DNA from: Drouetiella sp036703255
Lineage (GTDB): Bacteria > Cyanobacteriota > Cyanobacteriia > Elainellales > Elainellaceae
Length of the DNA: 64,000 nucleotides
Direction of reading: 5' to 3'
Assembly: GCA_036703255.1 (NCBI GenBank)
Contig: DATNPL010000174.1
Coordinates: 1-64,000, forward strand
In this document: positions 44,765-52,556 of the stretch, one piece after another
How the letters are laid out: every line of letters begins with the position of its first letter
Numbering within the stretch: the stretch's first letter is position 1
Notes under the pieces: generated by a model
The model's input: the letters and a program-made list of their open reading frames with translations, nothing else
Databases searched by the model: none
What the model was told of the DNA's origin: nothing
Program-made: the position numbers and the translations under genes

Positions 44765-44805
44765 AGGAGTTTGGGTGGCGTGCTTCGCACGCCACCCAAA
44801 CTCCT
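44765..44805 (-). terminator. 19-bp-arm hairpin just downstream of cdsA
   Basis: Arms 44765-44783 and 44787-44805 are perfectly complementary around TTC (apex GCGTGC-TTC-GCACGC). It starts 9 bp past the minus-strand cdsA stop. There is no U-run, so it may act as a 3' stabiliser or belong to the same hairpin family as 31781-31829. Confidence 0.75.
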
Positions 44806-44814
44806 GATCCTGAG

Positions 44815-45687
44815 TCAAGACGGCAGCATGGGCAGCAGCAATGTGACGAAGTAATAGACCAGTGGGGCAATGAAAACGTAGCTATCGGTGCGATCGAGAA
44901 TGCCGCCATGCCCTGGAATCAGCTGCCCCGAGTCTTTGACCCCTGCATCACGCTTCATCATCGATTCGGTCAAATCTCCTAGCAGGCTGGCAATGCCAAT
45001 CAAGAGTCCGAGCGCCATGCCGCTGAGAGGCGTGCCCGCCCAACCTAAGAACCAAGAACCCGCAGCAGCCACAACGACGCTGCCCAGCACCCCAAAAACA
45101 GCACCCTCAACGGTTTTCTTGGGACTAATATCTGTCAAGCGTGTTTTGCCAAAAAACTTGCCGATGAAATATGCCCCGATATCTGCTGCCCAAATACAGG
45201 CAAAGGATAGGAAAGTGACGGTTAGACCAACGGGCAAATCTGTGATGTGGGCGATCGGCAGAGCAGGAAAGTAGCCGCCTAACGGCAAATTGCTCACCTC
45301 AGCGCTACCCAACCCCCGCAACCTCACCCAAAAGCTAGGCAAATAACCACAGTAGAACAAGCCCAGAATTGAAGAGGCAATGTCAGCGATGGTTGAAAGC
45401 TTAGGCTGGAAGAGAAGATAGAAGCAAATAAAAGTACCCGCCAAAGGCATGAAAACATCTACTAGGGCAGGGGCAAATTCAGCCATCAGCATTAGCAAAA
45501 GGCTCATGGCGATCGTTGTTTTTGCAGCAGGTGCGATACCTGTGGCTCGCGCTAAAGCAAAGTATTCTTGCAGACCCAAGTAGACGATGACGCTAAAACA
45601 CAGCGTAAAGTACCACCCCCCCAGGATAATCATCCCCAGAGCCAGAATAATCGCAACAATAGCACTGAGGAGACGCGCAAGAGACAT
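44815..45687 (-). CDS. cdsA: Phosphatidate cytidylyltransferase (CDP-diglyceride synthase)
   Basis: A 290-aa polytopic inner-membrane enzyme that makes CDP-diacylglycerol from CTP and phosphatidate for phosphatidylglycerol synthesis. The CDS signature is complete near the C-terminus (SMMKRDAGVKDSGQLIPGHG, then GILDRTDSY). Several hydrophobic helices precede it. It is flanked by cbiT upstream (266-bp gap) and a hairpin downstream. Confidence 0.95.
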   Translation of the reverse strand: MSLARLLSAIVAIILALGMIILGGWYFTLCFSVIVYLGLQEYFALARATGIAPAAKTTIAMSLLLMLMAEFAPALVDVFMPLAGTFICFYLLFQPKLSTIADIASSILGLFYCGYLPSFWVRLRGLGSAEVSNLPLGGYFPALPIAHITDLPVGLTVTFLSFACIWAADIGAYFIGKFFGKTRLTDISPKKTVEGAVFGVLGSVVVAAAGSWFLGWAGTPLSGMALGLLIGIASLLGDLTESMMKRDAGVKDSGQLIPGHGGILDRTDSYVFIAPLVYYFVTLLLPMLPS

Positions 45688-45953
45688 AAGGTGCGGGGAA
45701 GGAGAAGAGCGAGAGCGTCGAAACCTGTCAGCAGCAGAGAAATAGAAAGCTCTGAAGTACAGCCTTTAGACAAATGCGGTCTAAGGGCAGATTAATCAAC
45801 ATTGTGGCTTACATTAACAGAATTTGCGGCAGTTGCTTCATTTGAAGCTATGTCATGCCCGCATTTTGCTTTGAACACGCTAAATTCACTCTCTCAGCGA
45901 ACGGTTTAAGCTGCCACTCTGGAGGGGTGCGCTAGTTTTAAGCCTTTGCATTT

Positions 45954-46556
45954 TCAATCGAGCTTTTCGCCGCTCAAGACAAAAGTCGGATCGAGGGCTG
46001 CTAGCACTTGATGGGTTCCTCGCATTTCCAGACGATTGACAGTAGATTGCACGACCTCGATATTTCGGACTTGCAATTCTGATAAGGCTTCAGAAATAGC
46101 GTAGAGACTCTCTAAATTGGTAGCTGTCGCCACCATCCGCCCTTGAGGTCGTAGTCTCTCCCAAACGGCCTGCAAAATTGCTTTGATTGGACGACCGCCC
46201 CCCACATAAGCGCAGTCTGGCTCAAGGGAAAGCGCAGTGAGGCAGTCTGGAGCGCTCCCCTCAATAATATCGACGTTTTTGACGCCGAAGCGATCGCAGT
46301 TACGGCGAATCAAACCTGCAACATCTTCATCCCGCTCGATCGCAATCACTTTTCCCCTCGGGCAGAGTAGGGCGGCTTCGACCGCAACTGTGCCTGTGCC
46401 TGCGCCAATATCCCAGAGAACAGAGTCAGCCTTGAGTCGCAGATATGAAAGCAGCAGCAAGCGAATTTCCCGTTTTGTGAGCGGAATACCGGGCAGTCGC
46501 TCAAACAGGTGATCGGGAATGCCGGGAGTGACATATGACCAAAGGGGAGAAGACAT
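45954..46556 (-). CDS. cbiT: Cobalt-precorrin-6B C15-methyltransferase (decarboxylating), CbiT subunit
   Basis: A 200-aa SAM-dependent enzyme of cobalamin ring synthesis that methylates C15 and decarboxylates the acetate side chain at C12. Diagnostic stretches are GIPDHLFERLPGIPLTKREI, WDIGAGTGTVAVEAALL (SAM loop) and YVGGGRPIKAILQAVWERL. No cobalamin riboswitch was seen upstream. It lies between the YebC protein gene and cdsA on the same strand. Confidence 0.92.
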   Translation of the reverse strand: MSSPLWSYVTPGIPDHLFERLPGIPLTKREIRLLLLSYLRLKADSVLWDIGAGTGTVAVEAALLCPRGKVIAIERDEDVAGLIRRNCDRFGVKNVDIIEGSAPDCLTALSLEPDCAYVGGGRPIKAILQAVWERLRPQGRMVATATNLESLYAISEALSELQVRNIEVVQSTVNRLEMRGTHQVLAALDPTFVLSGEKLD

Positions 46557-46726
46557 TGATACAAGCGCTAGGATATCTCTTCTACCCTACCGCTTTATTC
46601 TCTGGACGCTAGCGGTTCTTTTTCACTCGCTCTTTTTAATTCGCTTGCTCTTTTTAGCAAGGGCAGTGTGCAAATGAGATCATCTCTCACAGTTGTGGCG
46701 CTACGCGCAAATAACTGCTCCTACAG

Positions 46727-47515
46727 CTACACCATGCTGAGCGCCATCAAGTCTTCTGACATTTCAAAATTTGCCGTAGCGCTCTGCACATCATCCAACT
46801 CTTCTAGCGCATCCATTAAGCGGAGCAGCGATCGCGCCTGGTCAGGATCGGTCACTTCGACACTGTTGTTAGGAATCCAGCGTAATTCGGCTTGAGCCAC
46901 GCTATAGCCCCGCTCTTTGAGGGCTTGAGCCAGAGATTCCAGACTGTTGGCATCCGTCAAGACCTCGGCTGCGGGCGCATCCTCTAGCTCAATTAGCTCA
47001 TAGGATTCGGCTCCGCCTTCTAGGCAAGCTTCTAGCAGAGCCTCTTCTTCGATCGCCTCGAATCGACCCTTGCCCAGCGGTTTACCCACTAGCGTTACGA
47101 CCCCCTTTTGCGCAAACATCCAGCCGACGCAGCCCGTCTCGCCCAAGTTGCCGCCCCGTTTGCTAAAAGCAGCCCTCAAGTCCGCTGCCGTGCGGTTGCG
47201 ATTGTCGGTTAGCGCTTCTACAATTACAGCCACACCACCCGCCCCATAGCCCTCGTAGCGAATGGCTTCTAGCTCATCGCCACTGAGTTTACCTGCTCCT
47301 TTGGCGATCGCCCGATCGATATTTTCGTTGGGTATATCGGCAGCTTTGGCTTTTTCGATCGCTGTCCGAAGCTGAAAATTGCCTGCTGGATCAGGAACAC
47401 CGCTACGCGCTGCAACGATGATTGCCCGCGATATTCTGGCAAATGTTGCGCCCTTCACGGCGTCAACTCTGGCTTTCTGCCGTTTAATATTGGCCCATTT
47501 GCTATGTCCAGCCAT
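46727..47515 (-). CDS. YebC/PmpR family (TACO1-like) protein
   Basis: A 262-aa member with the invariant start MAGHSKWANIKRQKARVDAVKG, the RNENxDRAIAKG-type segment (NENIDRAIAKGAGKL) and GGVAVIVEALTDNRNRTAADLR. Members were called transcriptional regulators, and more recent work ties the family to translation of polyproline stretches. The cellular target here is unknown. It is divergent from the small membrane protein at 47694. Confidence 0.95.
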   Translation of the reverse strand: MAGHSKWANIKRQKARVDAVKGATFARISRAIIVAARSGVPDPAGNFQLRTAIEKAKAADIPNENIDRAIAKGAGKLSGDELEAIRYEGYGAGGVAVIVEALTDNRNRTAADLRAAFSKRGGNLGETGCVGWMFAQKGVVTLVGKPLGKGRFEAIEEEALLEACLEGGAESYELIELEDAPAAEVLTDANSLESLAQALKERGYSVAQAELRWIPNNSVEVTDPDQARSLLRLMDALEELDDVQSATANFEMSEDLMALSMV

Positions 47516-47693
47516 GCGTTAAATCTTGTCTATCTTAAAAACCTTCAAAATCTAGGATAGACAAAGATTTGGCGTTGCTGATTTATCTGTGAAATTTATT
47601 TTGAGAGGTGCGCAGGCTTTTCGAGAAGCGCCAAAGCCTAGCGGAAACGTTATTGTATGCTCAGGTAGATCTTTTCGCTTTACTTAAAGTCTG

Positions 47694-47984
47694 ATGCCTC
47701 CTCAACCTTCCTCCCCACAGCCATCGACAGAACACACATCTAAACAGGCTAGGAGCGTTTGGGATTATAAACCTTGGTGGTGTCAGCCCTGGTCGATCGC
47801 TTTGACAGGCATTGTTTTAATTGGCGGAAGCTGGCTGCCTTTTCACCAAATTTGGATTACGGCGATCGTCGCGTTGCCCGTTCTCACCTGGATGGGGTTC
47901 TTCCTGATTCTCTACCCCCAGGCCATGCAGCAGGCCGTTTCTCAGGCTGAGCAAACCGAGTCAACCGTTAATTTAAACGACTAG
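47694..47984 (+). CDS. Small cyanobacterial membrane protein (DUF6737-like)
   Basis: A 96-aa protein with a Pro/Ser-rich N-terminus, the motif SVWDYKPWWCQPWSI, and two hydrophobic segments (ALTGIVLIGGSWLPF and WITAIVALPVLTWMGFFLILY). This matches my recollection of the cyanobacterial DUF6737 family; function unknown. It is 66 bp upstream of thrC on the same strand. Confidence 0.75.
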   Translation: MPPQPSSPQPSTEHTSKQARSVWDYKPWWCQPWSIALTGIVLIGGSWLPFHQIWITAIVALPVLTWMGFFLILYPQAMQQAVSQAEQTESTVNLND

Positions 47985-48050
47985 TCGCGGTCAAGAAGGC
48001 GTGAGGAAGGGTATCCTGTATCCTACATCGATCGATTTTTTGGAAGCGCT

Positions 48051-49178
48051 GTGAGCATTTCATCCCCGACCTCATCTCCCTATGGCTCCTTGCCCCTGCC
48101 CCATCAGTCTATGTCTCCTCAGCGGGGGTGGCGCGGGCTGATCGAAGAGTATCGTCAGTATCTGCCTGTCACAGAGTCAACCCCCGTCGTGACCCTCCAT
48201 GAAGGCAATACGCCGCTGATTCCGTTACCTGCGATCTCCGCTCTAATTGGCAAGCAGGTTCAGGTTTGGGGGAAATATGACGGACTCAATCCTACGGGCA
48301 GTTTTAAGGATCGAGGCATGACGATGGCCGTCTCGAAGGCCAAGGAAGAGGGGGCAAAAGTCGTCATTTGTGCCAGTACAGGCAACACTTCAGCCTCTGC
48401 TGCCGCTTACGCCCGTCGAGCCGGAATGCGGGCTTATGTGCTCATTCCGGATGGCTACGTGGCTTTGGGTAAGCTGGCGCAGGCATTGCTGTATGGGGCA
48501 GAAGTGCTGGCGGTCAAAGGAAATTTTGATTGTGCCTTGGCGATCGTGCGTGAAATGGCAGACCACTACCCGATTACGCTGGTTAACTCGGTCAATCCCT
48601 ACCGTTTAGAGGGACAGAAAACTGGCGCATTTGAAGTTGTGGATGCTTTGGGCACTGCACCCGACTGGCTCTGCATTCCGGTAGGCAATGCGGGAAACAT
48701 CAGCGCTTACTGGATGGGATTTTGTCAGTATCACCAAGACGGCAAAAGCGATCGCCTCCCTCAGATGATGGGCTTCCAGGCCGCAGGCGCTTCACCCTTG
48801 GTGACGGGTAAGCCTGTGGCCGATCCCGAAACGCTGGCCACCGCTATTCGCATTGGTAATCCGGCCAGTTGGGACAAGGCGATCGCCGTCAAAGAGGCTA
48901 GCCAGGGACAGTTTCATGCCGTTACCGACGACGAAATCTTGGACGCTTATCGGCTCTTGGCTTCTCAAGAAGGCATTTTCTGCGAACCAGCCAGCGCCTC
49001 CTCAGTAGCGGGGCTGCTCAAGGTCAAAGATCAGGTGCCCTCCGGAGCCAAAATTGTTTGTGTTTTGACAGGCAACGGGCTTAAAGACCCCGATACAGCC
49101 ATCAAACACTGCCAAAACCAGTTCAAAACTGGGATTGAACCTACTCGGTCGGCGGTAGCTCAAGTGATGGGGTTTTAG
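48051..49178 (+). CDS. thrC: Threonine synthase
   Basis: A 375-aa PLP enzyme converting O-phosphohomoserine to threonine. The PLP lysine lies in NPTGSFKDRGMTMAVSKA; the phosphate-binding loop is CASTGNTSASAAAYARRAG; and IPVGNAGNISAYWMGF is typical. The reading from GTG 48051 adds a Ser/Pro-rich leader. ATG 48111 (MSPQRGWRGLIEEY) begins nearer the conserved core and may be the true start. The last 38 bp overlap the convergent gene ending at 49141. Confidence 0.95.
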   Translation: MSISSPTSSPYGSLPLPHQSMSPQRGWRGLIEEYRQYLPVTESTPVVTLHEGNTPLIPLPAISALIGKQVQVWGKYDGLNPTGSFKDRGMTMAVSKAKEEGAKVVICASTGNTSASAAAYARRAGMRAYVLIPDGYVALGKLAQALLYGAEVLAVKGNFDCALAIVREMADHYPITLVNSVNPYRLEGQKTGAFEVVDALGTAPDWLCIPVGNAGNISAYWMGFCQYHQDGKSDRLPQMMGFQAAGASPLVTGKPVADPETLATAIRIGNPASWDKAIAVKEASQGQFHAVTDDEILDAYRLLASQEGIFCEPASASSVAGLLKVKDQVPSGAKIVCVLTGNGLKDPDTAIKHCQNQFKTGIEPTRSAVAQVMGF

Positions 49179-49674
49179 AAGGCTGAGCCGCCGTGAAATC
49201 GCTCATGGCGATGACATTGTTGGCCGTGGGCGGGGTCTTCTGTCGCACAGAGCGCTCTTGATTGAGCTGATCGATCGCATCTCCCAAGGCAGTGGTCAGG
49301 CTTTCGCGCGTCTCGGTATGGGCAGATTGCTCGGCACGCAAAGCCTGCATCAGGCGATCGCTATCTTCTAGCGCTTCAACCAGCCGCACCCTCAAGTCTT
49401 CTAAGTTAGATAAAGCCGCCACCTCAGATTGAATGGCAGCGCGATCGCTCAAGGTTCCCAATGGTTCTTGAAGCATTTGGAGTTCTTCTTTGAGAGTCTC
49501 GATCGCTTGACGAGAGAGACGCGTCTCTAAACGACGCTGCTGGGCTTCAGTTTCATAGAGACTGCGCCAGCTAGCGGCACTGACATACGCCTCATCTCGC
49601 TCTCGGTGAGCCTCTGCCAGTTTTTGCTGAAGCGACTTAATTTCTGCTATCCACTGGGTGACCTCTTGGCTCAT
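49141..49674 (-). CDS. Coiled-coil hypothetical protein
   Basis: A 177-aa cyanobacterial-type protein. Residues 1-~140 have heptad patterns rich in Glu, Leu, Gln and Arg (WIAEIKSLQQKLAEAHRERD, IETLKEELQMLQEPL) predicting long coiled coils. The last ~35 residues are Pro/Thr/Ser-rich and disordered. No enzyme motif is visible. Its 3' end overlaps thrC by 38 bp in antisense orientation. It lies downstream of the site-2 protease gene on the same strand. Confidence 0.75.
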   Translation of the reverse strand: MSQEVTQWIAEIKSLQQKLAEAHRERDEAYVSAASWRSLYETEAQQRRLETRLSRQAIETLKEELQMLQEPLGTLSDRAAIQSEVAALSNLEDLRVRLVEALEDSDRLMQALRAEQSAHTETRESLTTALGDAIDQLNQERSVRQKTPPTANNVIAMSDFTAAQPSKTPSLELPPTE

Positions 49675-49739
49675 TGCGTTTCCTCACAAGGTGCGCACCG
49701 CGCAGTTAAAAAATAGGCATCAGCGTCAACAAAGCAGGA

Positions 49740-51233
49740 CTAAAACACGATTTGCATCATAGCTGCGGGTGCAGGAAGAATAATGCTCACGAGGAGACAG
49801 AGCGCCATCAGCCCTAGAAAGTCTCGACGGTTATCCAAATCAGATACATCATTCAGGGCTGCTTCATCGACGACGGGCATGAGAAAGAGAACAAGCGCCC
49901 AGATTAGCAACTCTTGCTGCACTAAGAGCAGCAGCGCAAAGACTAAGATTTGGGAAACTCGACCAATAGAGGCTCCGACCCGTTGACCAAACATAGCATG
50001 GACAATATGCCCACCATCTAGCGAGCCAACAGGCAGAAGGTTGAGGGCGGTGAGTACCAGACCCAAGCAGCCCGCGATCGCCACCGGATGCAGCTTCAAC
50101 GCCTGTTCGGCCATGAGCGCATTTCCCAAAGCCAGCTTGCTCAGCAAGGCAATCAGCAGGGAGGCCGTTGGCTTAAAGGAATTGAAGTTCAACAGCCCTG
50201 AGTCTTCACCTAGCGGAACGGGCGTGGAATGCGCCAGCCCCCACAGCAAAATAGGTACTGTGACAATGAACCCAGCCAATGGCCCCGCAATACCGATATC
50301 AAACAGCGCCTTGCGATTGGGAATGGGCGATCGCATTTGAATAAATGCCCCAAAGGTGCCAAAAGGAAAAATATTTGTGGGCGGCACGGGAATAAAGTAG
50401 GGCAGCGTCACGCGCATCTGGTGACGACGCGCCATCAGGTAATGCCCCATTTCGTGGGTGACCAGAATGGCCATTAGAGCCAAGGCATAGGGTAGACCCG
50501 TCAGTAGCTCAGGAAAAGACTGAGGAATCTGATCGATCGGCTTGCCGATCACAGCCCCCGCCAGCATGGTCGTTAGCAAAGTAGCTAACAGCAAACCAGC
50601 CGTCAAAAAAGGGCGCGAGATCTTTTCAGGTTTTGACGGAGTTGCTTTAACAGCCGCAGATTTAGATTGCGGATTGGGAACAAGGGCAAAAAAGGGTTTG
50701 CCGTTCAGCCCTTCCTGAAAAACTACCAAAAAGCGATCGCTAAAGTTGGCTTCAATGTTTTGCTGAATGGTTTTGTAGGCCACCTCAGGCGAAGTTCGCA
50801 ACTGTCCGCGACAGATCAGCGCCTGGGGGCGAGGCTCAATATTTTGTAAGAAGTAGACTGACCAAGGAAAGCAGGTTTGCAGACTGGCTTCTTCCTCCCG
50901 GCTCATGGGCTGCGGCTGCGATCGGGGTTCTGGGAGAGCCGCGATCAGGGGCGGTGGAGCTGGTGACTGAGACTTGGCTTCGGACGGCGTCAAGCGACCT
51001 CGCTGCACCAAAATCCAATACAGCGTTGAGCTAACGACAAACGATACCAACAGCAGCAGCAGTAGCTGAGAGTCGTTGCCCTTGTCGCCATTGACAATCA
51101 GCCAGCCCACCCAGGCAAACGCAGGAATCATCATGACCAGCCAGAGCTGCCAGACTGGCGTTCGAGTAATGCCCGCGACGCTGCGCCGCACAATAAAATA
51201 AGTCAGGATTCCGATCAGAAGCAGCCAAATCAT
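49740..51233 (-). CDS. Site-2 protease family M50 metallopeptidase (EGY-like)
   Basis: A 497-aa intramembrane protease. Two N-terminal hydrophobic segments are followed by a soluble region (~100-200: FLQNIEPRPQALICRGQL) and a polytopic core. Zinc motif HEMGH lies in ILVTHEMGHYLMARRHQ, and the second site is LNLLPVGSLDGGHIVHAMFG, equivalent to the M50 NPDG motif. This layout resembles plant/cyanobacterial EGY proteases that cut membrane-bound substrates. The substrate is unknown. Confidence 0.88.
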   Translation of the reverse strand: MIWLLLIGILTYFIVRRSVAGITRTPVWQLWLVMMIPAFAWVGWLIVNGDKGNDSQLLLLLLVSFVVSSTLYWILVQRGRLTPSEAKSQSPAPPPLIAALPEPRSQPQPMSREEEASLQTCFPWSVYFLQNIEPRPQALICRGQLRTSPEVAYKTIQQNIEANFSDRFLVVFQEGLNGKPFFALVPNPQSKSAAVKATPSKPEKISRPFLTAGLLLATLLTTMLAGAVIGKPIDQIPQSFPELLTGLPYALALMAILVTHEMGHYLMARRHQMRVTLPYFIPVPPTNIFPFGTFGAFIQMRSPIPNRKALFDIGIAGPLAGFIVTVPILLWGLAHSTPVPLGEDSGLLNFNSFKPTASLLIALLSKLALGNALMAEQALKLHPVAIAGCLGLVLTALNLLPVGSLDGGHIVHAMFGQRVGASIGRVSQILVFALLLLVQQELLIWALVLFLMPVVDEAALNDVSDLDNRRDFLGLMALCLLVSIILPAPAAMMQIVF

Positions 51234-51780
51234 GCCGTGGATCTCAAGTGCGGATGTGAAACTAACTCAAAGTATGAAGCTGACTTATAACAATCAATTA
51301 ACAATTAATAGATTTATTCCCAGGATACCGTTTTCAAACTCACCTCAGGTAATACTTTGATAGGCCAAAGCCGTGGAGCGGTTTTAGGCTCAAACTTCTA
51401 GACTTCAACTTTTAGCCGTAACATTCAGACATTAATCACTATTTTTGAGGTTTTGCTTCAGGACGTGCTCAAGCCTTGACCCTTAAAGTTAATTTTAAGA
51501 CGACTGCTAGGGGCGCTCTCAAGACAGCGCCTTTAACGCCTTATTCCCGACTAGTAGCGCATCCAGACTCATTTGTTAGGTTTTTCAAGAGCTGAAACTC
51601 TCTGACAGCATGGGTTACGCCAACCCATCTACAGAAACCCAACATTTTAGACTTGCCCCGCTACTAGGTTTTTTAGCACTGCTGTATCCGGCTGCCCATC
51701 ATAAAATTCACAAGATACAATCAGCAACACAAACGATTCGTCTACTCCAGGCTAGAGACTCCGCCTACTATCATTTTGTA
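51234..51780. other. Long divergent intergenic region
   Basis: About 550 bp between the protease start and the MBL gene start. An open frame from ATG 51610 runs into the MBL gene but its first 57 codons do not look like the family. A short stem GGCGCT/AGCGCC (about 51508-51528) is present. Promoters for both divergent genes are expected here. Confidence 0.4.
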
Positions 51781-52461
51781 ATGACAACTGAATCCTTGCT
51801 ACACCCTCAATTTAAACCCCCAAGACAGGTTTTTGATACCGTTCTGGCTTTTCCACCCAATCGAGAAACGCTGGGGGGAACGGCCTACTTCATCCAGGAG
51901 GATACAGGCAATATCCTGGTAGACTGTCCGCTTTGGGAGCCAGGAAATCAGGCATTTTTGCAGGAAAAAGGCGTGCGCTGGCTATTTTTGACGCACCGAG
52001 GTGCGATCGCCCATGCCAAGGAAATTCAGCAGGCTCTCGGCTGTGAGGTCCTTATCCAAGAACAGGAAGCCTACTTGCTACCTGGCATTCCAGTCACCTC
52101 GTTTCAGCAAGAGCACAACCTCAGCCCCACGAGTCAAGCCATTTGGACTTGTGGCTACTCTCCTGGATCTTCTTGTTTGTACTACTCCAGAGGCGGAGGC
52201 GTGTTGTTTACCGGGCGGCATCTGCTGCCTAATGCGCAGGGTGAACCCTTGCCGTTACGGATTTCCAGAACTTTTCACTGGCGCAGACAAGTTGAGAATG
52301 TGCAGAAGCTACGCGATCGCTTCTCTGCTGAAACACTGCAATATATTTGCCCTGGAGCCAGCACAGGCTTTCTCAGGGGGCAAAGGGCGATCGATCGCGC
52401 TTACGAACGCCTCATGCTGATTGATCTAGAAGCCTGTCTGCAATCTAGACCGCCGCTGTGA
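51781..52461 (+). CDS. MBL-fold protein with degenerate metal-binding motif
   Basis: About 226 aa from ATG 51781 (MTTESLLHPQFKPPRQVF). The fold is suggested by GGTAYFIQEDTGNILVDCPL, WLFLTHRGAIAHAKEIQ in place of the HxHxDH zinc loop, GYSPGSSCLYYSRGGGVLFTGRHLL as the third conserved block, and the CPGASTGF end. Because His-x-His-x-Asp-His is not preserved, hydrolase activity is doubtful. Related plant and cyanobacterial members have similar changes. An upstream ATG at 51610 would give 283 aa. Confidence 0.75.
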   Translation: MTTESLLHPQFKPPRQVFDTVLAFPPNRETLGGTAYFIQEDTGNILVDCPLWEPGNQAFLQEKGVRWLFLTHRGAIAHAKEIQQALGCEVLIQEQEAYLLPGIPVTSFQQEHNLSPTSQAIWTCGYSPGSSCLYYSRGGGVLFTGRHLLPNAQGEPLPLRISRTFHWRRQVENVQKLRDRFSAETLQYICPGASTGFLRGQRAIDRAYERLMLIDLEACLQSRPPL

Positions 52462-52556
52462 GCAAAAACCAAGCCCCGCAAAAACGTAAAGAAGATCGAT
52501 CGCCCGTACTATCTTTAAGATAGGATTTGAGTCTGAGAAAAGGCACTGCGTTTGCT

